From positions 1-42,328 of the forward strand of contig NZ_JBATUH010000123.1 in the NCBI RefSeq assembly GCF_049671045.1: a DNA stretch of 42,328 nt, written 5' to 3'. How positions within the stretch are numbered: position 1 is the stretch's first letter; each line of letters starts with the position of its first letter. Positions 8,140 through 16,312 of this stretch are shown here, one piece after another. The notes under the pieces are model-generated. The model was not told the DNA's origin. It did no database searches and saw nothing but the letters and a program-made list of their open reading frames with translations. The translations under genes were made by a program, and so were the position numbers. The DNA comes from Parvibaculum sp049671045 (lineage in GTDB: Bacteria; Pseudomonadota; Alphaproteobacteria; Parvibaculales; Parvibaculaceae).

Positions 8140-8167
8140 AGCCCTGACATTTGGCAGGAGGACAGGC

Positions 8168-8914
8168 ATGGCAGCCAGACGAAACGCGACGGCGGCGATT
8201 GTGGGGGCGGGCGATTTCATCGGCGCGGCCATCGCCCGGAAGTTTGCGGCGGAAGGCTATCAGGTGGTCGCCGGCCGCAGGAATGGCGACAAGCTCGCGC
8301 CGCTGAAGACGGAGATCGAGGCGGCAGGCGGCGTCTGCGTCGCCCGATCGCTCGATGCGCGCAGCGAGGAGGGGATCGTCGAATTTCTCAATGCGGCGGA
8401 TGAAGTGGCGCCGCTCGAAGTGTGCATCTTCAATGTCGGCGCCAATGTAAATTTCCCGCTACTCGACACGACCGAGCGCGTTTTCCGCAAGGTCTGGGAA
8501 ATGGCCTGCTATGCGGGCTTTCTGACCGGGCGCGAGGCGGCGCGGCTCATGCTGCCGCACGGGCAGGGCTCGATCTTCTTTACCGGCGCGACGGCGAGCC
8601 TCCGGGGCGGCGTCGGCTATGCCGCGTTCGCTTCCGCGAAATTCGGCCTTCGCGCGGTCGCGCAGAGCATGGCGCGCGAGCTTGGCCCGAAGAACATCCA
8701 TGTCGCTCATCTCATCATCGATGCGGGCGTGGACACGGCCTTCGTTCGCGAGCGGATCAAGGCGGCGGGGGGCGAGGAGGCGCTGAAGAACCTCGCGCCC
8801 GACCAGCTCATGGACCCGGCCTCGATCGCCGAGACCTATTGGCAGTTGCACAGCCAGAAGCGAGACGCCTGGACACATGAACTCGATATTCGTCCTTACA
8901 GGGAGCATTGGTAA
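8168..8914 (+). CDS. Atypical short-chain dehydrogenase/reductase lacking the catalytic Tyr (SDR_c10-like)
   Basis: A 248-residue Rossmann-fold SDR. The nucleotide-binding turn is GAGDFIG (residues 13-19), an incomplete match to the classical TGxxxGIG. At the active site the YxxxK motif reads FASAK: Phe154 replaces the catalytic Tyr while Lys158 remains. This matches, from memory, the SDR_c10 subgroup (cd05373), described as having Phe in that place. The enzyme may therefore catalyse a different reaction or bind a ligand without redox turnover. The C-terminal HVAHLIIDAGVDTAFVRER is typical of the subgroup. AGGAGG lies shortly upstream of the ATG. Its stop overlaps the next gene by one base (TAATG), so the two are probably co-translated. 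Confidence 0.85.
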   Translation: MAARRNATAAIVGAGDFIGAAIARKFAAEGYQVVAGRRNGDKLAPLKTEIEAAGGVCVARSLDARSEEGIVEFLNAADEVAPLEVCIFNVGANVNFPLLDTTERVFRKVWEMACYAGFLTGREAARLMLPHGQGSIFFTGATASLRGGVGYAAFASAKFGLRAVAQSMARELGPKNIHVAHLIIDAGVDTAFVRERIKAAGGEEALKNLAPDQLMDPASIAETYWQLHSQKRDAWTHELDIRPYREHW

Positions 8915-9519
8915 TGGTGAAGGTGGAGCACCACTTCGATTTCGGAAGCCCGAACTCATATCTGGCGTGGAAAGTCATTCCCGAAATCGAGAAGCGCACA
9001 GGCGTGGCCTTCGAGAACGTGCCGGTCCTGCTCGGCGGCATCTTCAAGCTCACCGGCAATCAGCCGCCCATGATCGCCTTCGGCAATATCAGGAACAAGC
9101 CGCAATATGAGGCGCTCGAGATGCAGCGCTTCATCGCGCGCCACAAGCTAGATGCCTTCAGGTTCAATTCCCACTTCCCGGTGAACACGGTGCAGATCAT
9201 GCGCGGCGCCATCGTCGCGGAGATGGAAGGCGTGCTCCCGAAATATATGGAGATCGTCTTCCGCGCCATGTGGGAGCAATCGCTGAAGATGGACGATGCC
9301 GAGGTGATCCGCGCGGCGCTCGACGCGGGCGGGCTCGATGGCGCGCATATCATGGCGCGTATTCAGGACACGGACGTCAAGGAGAGGCTGATCGCGAATA
9401 CGTCGGCCTCCGTCGAGCGCGGCAGCTTCGGCGCCCCGACCTTCTATGTCGGCAAGGAGATCTTCTTCGGCAAGGACCGCCTGCGCGACGTGGAAGAAGA
9501 GATATTGAAGCAGAAATGA
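8914..9519 (+). CDS. 2-hydroxychromene-2-carboxylate isomerase / DsbA-like (GST-kappa) family
   Basis: A 201-residue thioredoxin-fold protein of the HCCA isomerase/GST-kappa group, which isomerises aromatic breakdown intermediates in a glutathione-dependent way. The N-terminal HFDFGSPNSYLAW holds the active-site serine region of the family. The middle helical domain (about 45-165) has the hallmark FPVNTVQIMRGA, and the C-terminal GSFGAPTFYVGKEIFFGKDR is the cis-Pro loop. I chose the ATG at 8914 rather than TTG at 8908 because GGGAG sits eight bases upstream and the start overlaps the preceding stop. A role with the SDR in degrading an aromatic or lipid-like substrate is inference. Confidence 0.88.
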   Translation: MVKVEHHFDFGSPNSYLAWKVIPEIEKRTGVAFENVPVLLGGIFKLTGNQPPMIAFGNIRNKPQYEALEMQRFIARHKLDAFRFNSHFPVNTVQIMRGAIVAEMEGVLPKYMEIVFRAMWEQSLKMDDAEVIRAALDAGGLDGAHIMARIQDTDVKERLIANTSASVERGSFGAPTFYVGKEIFFGKDRLRDVEEEILKQK

Positions 9520-9528
9520 GCCGGGCGC

Positions 9529-9548
9529 GGGCGGGCTGAGGTCCGCCC
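9529..9548 (+). terminator. GC hairpin after the isomerase gene
   Basis: GGGCGG (9529-9534) pairs with CCGCCC (9543-9548) across an eight-base loop, ten bases after the stop codon. No T-run follows, so intrinsic termination would be inefficient. Confidence 0.35.
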
Positions 9549-9661
9549 CTCGCTGGCTTCCCCTCCCATGCCGAAAGGCGGATTTTCCGGAACCGGGAGG
9601 GCATGGCGCCGGGCCGATTGTGCGTCTATCATCCTCCCCTGAACGCGGGAGGGGGGAGACA

Positions 9662-10567
9662 ATGACCAATCAGGAAATCGTCGCTATCCGGAGCATGCTG
9701 GCCCAGTCGGCATTTCCCACGGACATCCACGAACTGCGCAAAGCCTATGACGAAATGGGCGGCCTCTTCCCGACCGCGGCGGATGTCGCGCTCGATGCGG
9801 TGAGTGCCGGGGGCGTGCCCGCCGAATGGGCGGTGACGCCCGGCAGCGCGCCCGATCGCGTCATCCTGTATGTGCATGGCGGCGGCTATGTCATCGGCTC
9901 GGTCAGAAGCCACCGGCATGTCGTCTCGGAGCTTGGCCGCGCGGCGGGCGCCCGCACGCTCTCGCTCGATTATCGTCTGGCGCCGGAACATGCCTTTCCC
10001 GCCGCGGTAAACGATGCGCTCGCCGCCTATCGCTTTCTGCTGGCGCAAGGTTTCGCGCCCGGCAACATCGCCATCGCCGGTGACAGCGCGGGCGGCGGCC
10101 TCACCGTCGCCGCGCTTCTCGCGATCCGCGATGCGGGGCTCGCGCAACCGGCCTGCGGCTTCTGCATATCGCCCTGGGTCGATCTCGAAGCGAGCGGCGA
10201 GACGATGAAGTCGCAGGCGGCCCGCGATCCGATGGTTCAGAAGGACGGGCTTCTCGGCATGGCGGCGGCTTACCTCAATGGTGCCGATCCGCGAACGCCG
10301 CTTGCATCGCCTCTCCATGGCGATCTCAGGGGCATTGCGCCGCTTCTCATCCAGGTGGGCGCGGCGGAAACGCTGCTCGACGATTCCGTTCGCCTCGCGG
10401 CAAGGGCGGGCGCGGCGGATGTCGAGGTGAACCTTCAGATCTGGCCGGAGATGATCCATGTCTGGCACTTCTTCCATCCGATGCTCGGTGCCGCGCGGCA
10501 GGCGATAGCGGGCGCGGGCGCCATCATCGCGAAGGCGATGGACAGAAGTGCGGGCAGGGCTGCCTGA
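9662..10567 (+). CDS. Alpha/beta-hydrolase esterase of the hormone-sensitive-lipase family
   Basis: A 301-residue carboxylic-ester hydrolase. The oxyanion-hole motif HGGG is at residues 72-75 and the nucleophile is Ser142 in GDSAGG. The catalytic His lies in the C-terminal MIHVWHFF block and the Asp should lie in the AETLLDDS segment. The DYRLAPEHAFPAA segment between them is a strong HSL-family marker. I start at the ATG at 9662 because a GGAGGGGGG tract ends a few bases upstream; an earlier in-frame ATG at 9620 has no such site. It is a single gene, facing a TetR-type regulator gene that is convergent with it 21 bp away. It may belong with the lipid/acyl genes on either side. Confidence 0.9.
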   Translation: MTNQEIVAIRSMLAQSAFPTDIHELRKAYDEMGGLFPTAADVALDAVSAGGVPAEWAVTPGSAPDRVILYVHGGGYVIGSVRSHRHVVSELGRAAGARTLSLDYRLAPEHAFPAAVNDALAAYRFLLAQGFAPGNIAIAGDSAGGGLTVAALLAIRDAGLAQPACGFCISPWVDLEASGETMKSQAARDPMVQKDGLLGMAAAYLNGADPRTPLASPLHGDLRGIAPLLIQVGAAETLLDDSVRLAARAGAADVEVNLQIWPEMIHVWHFFHPMLGAARQAIAGAGAIIAKAMDRSAGRAA

Positions 10568-10588
10568 GGCGCGCCCGCCTTTCGCGTT

Positions 10589-11314
10589 TCAATCGAGGAT
10601 CATGCCGATCGAGCCGACAATGCTGCGCGGACGGCGCGGGCCCGCTGCCTCGGCGAACAATCCCTTTTCGAGCGGCGCTTCGAGCATGGCGGTCAGCGTC
10701 TGCATGAAGTGCTCGAGCGTATCGTCCGAACTCCAGCTCGGATGCGGGCGGGAGCGATCCGTCAGCGCCGCCTCGCGGAGCGAGAGCACGCTGCTCATAT
10801 AGGCGCCCATGAAAACGAAGCGCTGGTTCTTCGCGGCGGCTGGCATGTCGGGCATGAGTCTGCGCAGGTGATCGAGGCAGCGCAGATAGCCGGAGTTCCA
10901 TCGCTTCTCCAGCGCATCCATGAAAAGCTCGCGATGGTTCATGGCGAGCATGGCGATGAAGCGGATATAGGTGTCTTCCTCTTCGCCCGTTTCGCCTGAA
11001 AGCCCGATCGAGGGAAAGACAAGCGCTTCCACCGCCTCGCGGACGCTTGAGGGGCCGCCCGACGCTTCCAGCCGGTCGAGAAAATCATTGCGCCGCTTGT
11101 CGATCAACTTCGCGCCGTCGGCCACCAGCTCGCGCACAAGCGCCTCCTTGGTGCCGAAATAATAGCTCAGCGATCCGTGGTTCTTCTGGCCCGACGCCTC
11201 GACGATCTCGCGCACGCTCACCCCGTCGATGCCGCGCAGCGCGAAAAGCCGCTGCGCCGCGAGCTTGATCTGCTCGCGCGCACCCGTCTGTGCCTTACGT
11301 AACGTCTTCGCCAT
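10589..11314 (-). CDS. TetR/AcrR-family transcriptional regulator
   Basis: A 241-residue regulator. The N-terminal helix-turn-helix is clear at about residues 10-58: AREQIKLAAQRLFALRGIDG, then VSVREIVEASG and LSYYFGTKEALV, where the YYFGTKEAL turn is the TetR signature. The C-terminal ligand domain is divergent and cannot be assigned. I start at the ATG at 11314, where the homology begins, rather than at 11362, which would add 16 unrelated residues and run into the shared promoter. It diverges from the catabolic operon beginning at 11407, the classic layout for a local repressor relieved by an acyl-CoA ligand. That role is inferred. Confidence 0.88.
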   Translation of the reverse strand: MAKTLRKAQTGAREQIKLAAQRLFALRGIDGVSVREIVEASGQKNHGSLSYYFGTKEALVRELVADGAKLIDKRRNDFLDRLEASGGPSSVREAVEALVFPSIGLSGETGEEEDTYIRFIAMLAMNHRELFMDALEKRWNSGYLRCLDHLRRLMPDMPAAAKNQRFVFMGAYMSSVLSLREAALTDRSRPHPSWSSDDTLEHFMQTLTAMLEAPLEKGLFAEAAGPRRPRSIVGSIGMILD

Positions 11315-11347
11315 GCTCAAAGAATGATTTGCCGGAGGGCGCGCGTC

Positions 11348-11373
11348 AATTATATTATCCAAACGACCTAATT
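11348..11373. promoter_or_regulatory. AT-rich divergent promoter/operator region
   Basis: The 92-bp gap between the TetR-type gene and the SDR at 11407 holds an AT-rich patch in otherwise GC-rich DNA. AATTA (11348-11352) and TAATT (11369-11373) form an inverted repeat, with TATATTA inside it. This is the likely place for the divergent promoters and the operator. I could not assign individual -10/-35 boxes. Confidence 0.4.
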
Positions 11374-11406
11374 CAAGAATGTCAAAAACAGAAGGGGAGG
11401 CGCCAT

Positions 11407-12141
11407 ATGTCCGAACTCGATTTCACCGGAAAGACTGTACTCGTCGTTGGCGGGTCGAGCGGCATTGGCAACGGGATCGCGCAAGCCTTCCGCGAGAAGG
11501 GCGCCGCCGTCCATGTCTGGGGCACGCGGGCGAAGGCATCCGACTACTCCGCCGCAGAAGGTTCGGACATGACGGGCCTTCATTATGACCGCATGGACGT
11601 TTCCGATTTCGATGCGATCGAGAAATATCAGCCGCCATTCCAGAAGCTCGACGTGCTGGTGCTGAGCCAGGGCACCGTCATTTATCAGCGCGGCGAATTC
11701 AGGATGGATGGCTTCCAGAAAGTGATGGACGTCAACGTCAACAGCCTCATGGCCTGCGCGCTCAAGTTCCACGACATGCTCGCCGCGGCGAAGGGCTCGC
11801 TCATCACGATCAGTTCCACCGCGGCTTTCCATTCGACACGCGGCAATCCGGCCTATAACGCATCGAAGACCGGCGCCGTCGGCCTCACGCGCACGCTCGC
11901 GGAAGCCTGGGCGAAGGATGGCATCCGCGTGAACGGCATCGCGCCGGGCCTCGTCGATACGAAGCTCACCAAGGTGACGACGGAAAATCCCGACCGCCTT
12001 TCGGCGAGCCTTCAGGGCATTCCGATGCGCCGCCTCGGCACGCCGAAGGACATGGCGGGCGTCGCGCTCTTCCTGGCGTCGTCGCTCGCATCCTATGTAC
12101 TTGGCCAGACCATTCCGGTCGATGGCGGTCTCATTCTCTGA
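11407..12141 (+). CDS. Classical SDR oxidoreductase, first gene of catabolic operon
   Basis: A 244-residue classical SDR. The cofactor turn is GGSSGIG (residues 15-21), and the active site is complete: Ser136/137 in TISSTAA, Tyr150 and Lys154 in YNASK. The C-terminal APGLVDTKLT and GQTIPVDGGLIL are standard for enoyl-reductase/3-oxoacyl-reductase-like SDRs. The start at 11407 is fixed by GGGGAGG six bases upstream; the frame stays open further upstream but that part lies in the promoter. It begins the run of five co-directional genes ending at 16280. It probably oxidises a hydroxyl of the pathway intermediate; the exact substrate is unknown. Confidence 0.88.
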   Translation: MSELDFTGKTVLVVGGSSGIGNGIAQAFREKGAAVHVWGTRAKASDYSAAEGSDMTGLHYDRMDVSDFDAIEKYQPPFQKLDVLVLSQGTVIYQRGEFRMDGFQKVMDVNVNSLMACALKFHDMLAAAKGSLITISSTAAFHSTRGNPAYNASKTGAVGLTRTLAEAWAKDGIRVNGIAPGLVDTKLTKVTTENPDRLSASLQGIPMRRLGTPKDMAGVALFLASSLASYVLGQTIPVDGGLIL

Positions 12142-12169
12142 ACAACGAAATCAGCCGGGGAGGCAATCC

Positions 12170-13390
12170 ATGAATTTCGAACATACCGACAAGGTGAAGA
12201 CGCTGATCGCGAAGCTCGAAAGCTTCATGGATCGGCACATCTATCCGAACGAGCAGGCGCATTTCGACTGGGTGTCCAATCCGGCCAACCTCTGGAAGCA
12301 TTGGCCGGGCCTCGATGAGTTGAAGGAGAAGGCGAGGGAGGAAGGGCTCTGGAATCTCTTTCTGCCGCATGAATATGGCGAGTGGAGCCCCGGCCTCACC
12401 AATCTCGAATATGCGCCGCTAGCAGAGATCATGGGCCGGGTGCCGTGGTCGTCCGAAGTCTTCAATTGCGCCGCGCCCGATACGGGCAACATGGAAGTGC
12501 TGGCGAAATACGGCACGCCCGCGCAGCAGAAGCAGTGGCTAAGGCCGCTGCTCGAGGGCGAGATCCGCTCGGCCTATCTGATGACGGAGCCGCAGGTTGC
12601 CTCGTCGGATGCGACGAACATCGAAACCGAAATCCGCGCCGACGGCGATGACTATGTCATCAATGGCCGCAAATGGTGGATCTCGGGCATCATGGACCCG
12701 CGCTGCAAGCTCCTGCTCCTGATGGGCAAGACCAATCCGCAGGCGCCGCGCCACCAGCAGCAATCGACCATCATCATCCCGCGCGAGACGCCGGGCGTGC
12801 ATATCGTCCGCAACCAGTCGGTCTTCAGCAGCTTCAATTCGCCGGGTGGCGAAGCCGAACTCCGGCTCGAGAATGTGCGCGTGCCGAAGTCGAACCTCAT
12901 TCTCGGCGAAGGCCGGGGCTTCGAGATCGCGCAAGGCCGCCTCGGGCCGGGCCGCATTCACCACTGCATGCGCTCGATCGGGCAGGCGCAGCGCGCATTG
13001 GAGATCATGGCGCGCCGCGTCGAAAACCGCGTCGCTTTCGGCAAGAAGCTTTCGGATCAGAGCAGCATCCGCCAGGACATCGCGCGCTCCTATTGCGAGA
13101 TCGAGCAGGCGCGGCTTCTGACGTTCAAGGCGGCGGATGCGATGGACCGCCATGGCAACAAGGTCGCGCGCGATCTCATCGCCGCGATCAAGATCGTGGC
13201 GCCGCAAATGGCCCAGACGGTTTGCGACCGGGCGATCCAGGCGCATGGCGGAATGGGCGTGAGCGCCGACACGCCGGTGGCGGCCTTCTTCACGCTGAAC
13301 CGCTTCCTGCGCATCGCCGACGGCCCCGACGAAGTGCATATGTCACAGCTCGGCAAGCTCAAGATCGCCGAATACAACGCGCAGAAGTGA
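12170..13390 (+). CDS. Acyl-CoA dehydrogenase of the ACAD10/ACAD11 type
   Basis: A 406-residue FAD-dependent acyl-CoA dehydrogenase-fold enzyme. N-terminal helices cover about 1-125. The flavin/substrate beta-domain contains YLMTEPQVASSDATN and KWWISG, and the C-terminal helices contain QAHGGMGVSADTP. In ordinary members the catalytic Glu lies in a YEGT-like motif. Here the equivalent reads ADGPDEVH (Asp384 to His390), the form found in ACAD10/ACAD11. Those animal proteins carry a fused APH-type kinase, and a separate kinase of that type is encoded four genes later. By analogy it may process a phosphorylated 4-hydroxyacyl-CoA rather than do simple alpha,beta-desaturation. GGGGAGG precedes the start at 12170, 28 bp after the SDR. 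Confidence 0.9.
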   Translation: MNFEHTDKVKTLIAKLESFMDRHIYPNEQAHFDWVSNPANLWKHWPGLDELKEKAREEGLWNLFLPHEYGEWSPGLTNLEYAPLAEIMGRVPWSSEVFNCAAPDTGNMEVLAKYGTPAQQKQWLRPLLEGEIRSAYLMTEPQVASSDATNIETEIRADGDDYVINGRKWWISGIMDPRCKLLLLMGKTNPQAPRHQQQSTIIIPRETPGVHIVRNQSVFSSFNSPGGEAELRLENVRVPKSNLILGEGRGFEIAQGRLGPGRIHHCMRSIGQAQRALEIMARRVENRVAFGKKLSDQSSIRQDIARSYCEIEQARLLTFKAADAMDRHGNKVARDLIAAIKIVAPQMAQTVCDRAIQAHGGMGVSADTPVAAFFTLNRFLRIADGPDEVHMSQLGKLKIAEYNAQK

Positions 13391-13397
13391 GGTCGCC

Positions 13398-14168
13398 ATG
13401 ACAGAACCTGTGAGGTCGGTCAGAGGTCTGACTGTGCTGGTGACGGGCGCAGCGAGCGGCATGGGTCGCGCCACCGCCGAGGTCTTCGCCGCCGAGGGCG
13501 CCAATGTGGCGGTGACGGATTATTCGGCCGATGGCGCCGAAGCCGTCGCCCGCGCCATCGCCGCGTCCGGCGGCAGCGCAAAGGCGTGGCGTCTCAACGT
13601 CGCCGACAAGGATGAGGTCGGCGGCGTCGTCACCGCCATCGCGGCCGAATTCGGCGGCCTCGACATCGTGGTCAACAATGCGGGCATTTCCGGCTTCGCC
13701 CCCATCGACGATCCGAACTATGACGATGTGTGGGAGAGGCTGCACGCCGTGCTCCTCACCGCGCAGCAGCGCGTCATCCGCGCGGCGCTGCCTCATCTTC
13801 GGAAATCGAAGAGCCCGCGCATCGTCAACATCGCCTCGACCGAGGCGCTGGGCGCAACGGCGATGGACAGCGCCTATGCAGCGGCGAAGGCGGGCGTCAC
13901 CGGCCTCACTCGCGCGCTGGCGGTCGAGCTTGGCAAGGAAGGCATCACGGTCAACTGCATCTGCCCCGGCCCCATCCTGACCGGGATGACGGCGGCGATC
14001 CCAGACGATCAGAAGGATGTTTACGCCAAGCGGCGCACGGCGCTCCGCCGCTATGGCCGCCCGGAAGAAGTGGCGCATATCACCTTGAGCCTTTGCCTGC
14101 CCGCCGCTTCCTACATCACCGGCGCTACCATTCCGGTCGATGGCGGGCTCATGGCGCGCAACGCCTGA
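13398..14168 (+). CDS. Classical SDR oxidoreductase (3-hydroxyacyl-CoA dehydrogenase-like)
   Basis: A 256-residue classical SDR with every expected motif: GAASGMG cofactor turn (17-23), NNAG (93-96), Ser147 in NIAST, and Tyr160/Lys164 in YAAAK. The end, TGATIPVDGGLMA, is FabG-like. It begins seven bases after the dehydrogenase stop, with AGTGAGG just upstream, so the two are co-transcribed. In the lva pathway an SDR (LvaD) serves the step after kinase and dehydrogenase; a similar oxidation of a 3-hydroxyacyl-CoA is a reasonable inference. FabG itself is unlikely given the context. Confidence 0.88.
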   Translation: MTEPVRSVRGLTVLVTGAASGMGRATAEVFAAEGANVAVTDYSADGAEAVARAIAASGGSAKAWRLNVADKDEVGGVVTAIAAEFGGLDIVVNNAGISGFAPIDDPNYDDVWERLHAVLLTAQQRVIRAALPHLRKSKSPRIVNIASTEALGATAMDSAYAAAKAGVTGLTRALAVELGKEGITVNCICPGPILTGMTAAIPDDQKDVYAKRRTALRRYGRPEEVAHITLSLCLPAASYITGATIPVDGGLMARNA

Positions 14169-14184
14169 AACGGGGAGAGACAAT

Positions 14185-15222
14185 ATGAAGGCGCTTCTCT
14201 ATCAGGGCCCGCGCGACATCCGCTATGAGAGCTTCGACGATCCGAAGCTCGCCGGCGATACGGACGTCATCGTGAAGATGGACAAATGCGGCATCTGCGG
14301 CAGCGATCTCCACATCTATCACGGCGAGGGCTTCAGCCCGGATCTCGGCTTCTGCGTCGGCCATGAAGCCGTCGGCGAAGTCGTCGAGGTGGGCCGCGGC
14401 GTGCGCCGACTCAAGGCGGGCGACAAGGTGATGCTCTCGGCGGCAGTCGGCTGCGGCTCGTGCGCCTCGTGTCTCGCGGGCAACATCAACCAGTGCGAAA
14501 CGGGCGGAGCGGCCTGCTATGGCCTCAGCCATCGGCTCGAAGGCTGCCAGGCCGAAGGCATCCGCGTTCCCATGGCCGATTTCAACGCCCACATCATCCC
14601 CGAAGGCATCACCGCCGATCAGGCGCTGATGCTGACCGACAATCTGCCGACCGCCTGGTTCGGCTGCGTCAATGCGAATATCCGCCCCGGCGCGAAGGTC
14701 GGCATCGTCGGGCTCGGCCCCATCGGCCTCATGGCGGTGGAGAGCGCCTTCGTGCTCGGCGCTTCGGAAGTCTTCGCCATCGATCTCGTGCCCGAGCGCA
14801 GGGCCATCGCCGCCCAGCTCGGAGCGACGCCCGTCGATGGCGCGAACGCGCTCGAGGCCATCGCCGAAGCGACCGGCGGACGCGGCCTCGACAGCGTGGT
14901 GGAGGCGGTCGGCGCCGATGCGACGATCAAGATGGCGCTCATGCTCGCGGGCAAGCGCGGCCATGTCTCGGCCATCGGCGTCAACCAGACGCGGGACTTC
15001 GCATTCCCCATGGGCCTTGCCTTCGCGAAGGGGCTGACCTTCCACATCGGCACCTGTTCGGTTCAATCCCACTGGCCGGACCTCGTGCCGCTGATCCGCA
15101 ATGGCCGTTTGCGCCCTGAAAGGTTCATCACGCATGAGCTTCCGCTCTCCGAAGGCGCGGAAGCCTATCGCCTCTTCGATGCCCGCCAGCAGGGCGTGCT
15201 GAAGACTGTCATGGTTCCCTGA
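14185..15222 (+). CDS. Zinc-dependent medium-chain alcohol dehydrogenase
   Basis: A 345-residue medium-chain dehydrogenase. Catalytic zinc ligands are visible at Cys38 (in CGICGSDLH) and His60/Glu61 (GHEAVGEV). The structural zinc lobe has Cys90, Cys93, Cys96 and Cys104. The NAD turn is GLGPIG. The start at 14185 has GGGGAG upstream and gives a standard length. It lies 16 bp after the SDR and 8 bp before the kinase. It could oxidise an alcohol or hydroxy acid entering the pathway. It is a distant relative of the second zinc dehydrogenase at 40273, with the same zinc spacing but different surroundings. Confidence 0.9.
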   Translation: MKALLYQGPRDIRYESFDDPKLAGDTDVIVKMDKCGICGSDLHIYHGEGFSPDLGFCVGHEAVGEVVEVGRGVRRLKAGDKVMLSAAVGCGSCASCLAGNINQCETGGAACYGLSHRLEGCQAEGIRVPMADFNAHIIPEGITADQALMLTDNLPTAWFGCVNANIRPGAKVGIVGLGPIGLMAVESAFVLGASEVFAIDLVPERRAIAAQLGATPVDGANALEAIAEATGGRGLDSVVEAVGADATIKMALMLAGKRGHVSAIGVNQTRDFAFPMGLAFAKGLTFHIGTCSVQSHWPDLVPLIRNGRLRPERFITHELPLSEGAEAYRLFDARQQGVLKTVMVP

Positions 15223-15230
15223 GGCAGGTC

Positions 15231-16280
15231 ATGGCGCTCGAAAACTGGACCGATCTCGTCGATCTCGAAAAGCTCCGCGCATGGATGGATGAGGAGGGGC
15301 TCGAAAAGGGCGACCTCACCGATGTGGAGCCGCTCGCCGGCGGCACACAGAACATCCTTCTCAAATTCCGCCGTGGCGGCCGCAGCTTCGTTCTCCGCCG
15401 CCCACCACATCGCCCGCATATGAACGGCAGCGAGACGATGCGGCGCGAGGCGCGGGTGCTCGCCGCGCTCAAGGGCAGTGATGTGCCACATCCGGGCCTC
15501 ATCGCGGCCTGTCCGCGCGAGGACGTGCTCGGCGCGGCCTTCTATCTGATGGAGCCGGTCGAAGGGTTCAACGCGACCGTCGGCCTGCCGCCGCTCCATG
15601 CGGGCGATGCGGACATTCGCCGCCGGATGGGGTTTGCGATCGCCGATGGCGCGGCGGCGCTCGGCCGCGTCGATCATGTCGCCGCGGGCCTCGCCGATCT
15701 CGGCAAGGTCGCAAATTATCTCGAGCGGCAGGTGGCGCGCTGGCGCTCGCAGCTCGAGAGCTATCGCGAATATCCGGGCTGGCCTGGCCCGGGCGATATT
15801 CCCGGCATCGACAGGGTGGCGGACTGGCTCGACGCCAATCGGCCTTCGTCGTTCAGCCCAGGCATCATCCATGGCGACTATCACCTCGCCAATGTGATGT
15901 ACCGCTTCGACGGGCCGGAGCTTGCCGCCATCGTCGATTGGGAGCTGACGACAGTGGGCGACCCGCTCATCGACCTCGGCTGGCTGATGGCGACATGGCC
16001 CGATCCAGAAGGGCGCGGCAGCACGGGCTCGGTCGGGGTGAAGCCGTGGGACGGCTTTCCGGCAGCCTCCAATCTCGTCGCCCGCTACGCCGAGGGCTCG
16101 ACGCGCGATCTCTCCGCCATCGAGTGGTACGCGGTCCTCGCCTGCTACAAGCTCGGCATCATTCTCGAGGGAACACATGCCCGTGCCTCGGCCGGCAAGG
16201 CGCCGAAGGAAACGGGCGACATGCTCCATGCCTCCACCATCGGGCTTTTCCGACGCGCGCTGGGCTGGATCGGGGGATAG
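15231..16280 (+). CDS. APH-fold small-molecule kinase, ACAD10/11 kinase-domain / LvaA-like
   Basis: A 349-residue kinase of the aminoglycoside-phosphotransferase fold. The N-lobe has PLAGGTQNILLKF (35-46) as glycine loop and the FVLRRPP segment near 53-59. The catalytic loop HGDYHLANVM (214-223) carries the base Asp216. The metal-binding DWE (236-238) is followed by TVGDPLIDLGWLMATW. This last block, with FVLRRPP, marks the subgroup that includes the N-terminal domain of ACAD10/11 and LvaA, rather than antibiotic-resistance enzymes. It is the last gene of the operon, eight bases after the dehydrogenase. Its predicted role is phosphorylation of a hydroxyacyl-CoA so that the ACAD can remove or shift the oxygen; this rests on family and context only. 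Confidence 0.87.
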   Translation: MALENWTDLVDLEKLRAWMDEEGLEKGDLTDVEPLAGGTQNILLKFRRGGRSFVLRRPPHRPHMNGSETMRREARVLAALKGSDVPHPGLIAACPREDVLGAAFYLMEPVEGFNATVGLPPLHAGDADIRRRMGFAIADGAAALGRVDHVAAGLADLGKVANYLERQVARWRSQLESYREYPGWPGPGDIPGIDRVADWLDANRPSSFSPGIIHGDYHLANVMYRFDGPELAAIVDWELTTVGDPLIDLGWLMATWPDPEGRGSTGSVGVKPWDGFPAASNLVARYAEGSTRDLSAIEWYAVLACYKLGIILEGTHARASAGKAPKETGDMLHASTIGLFRRALGWIGG

Positions 16281-16312
16281 GGGCACGCGGCTCGCCGATC
16301 TCTATCGGAAGG

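Noticed and set aside
15231..16280. Reading the APH-fold kinase as an aminoglycoside-resistance gene
   Set aside because: The operon context with an ACAD10/11-like dehydrogenase and the FVLRRPP and GDPLIDLGW blocks point to the metabolic subgroup.
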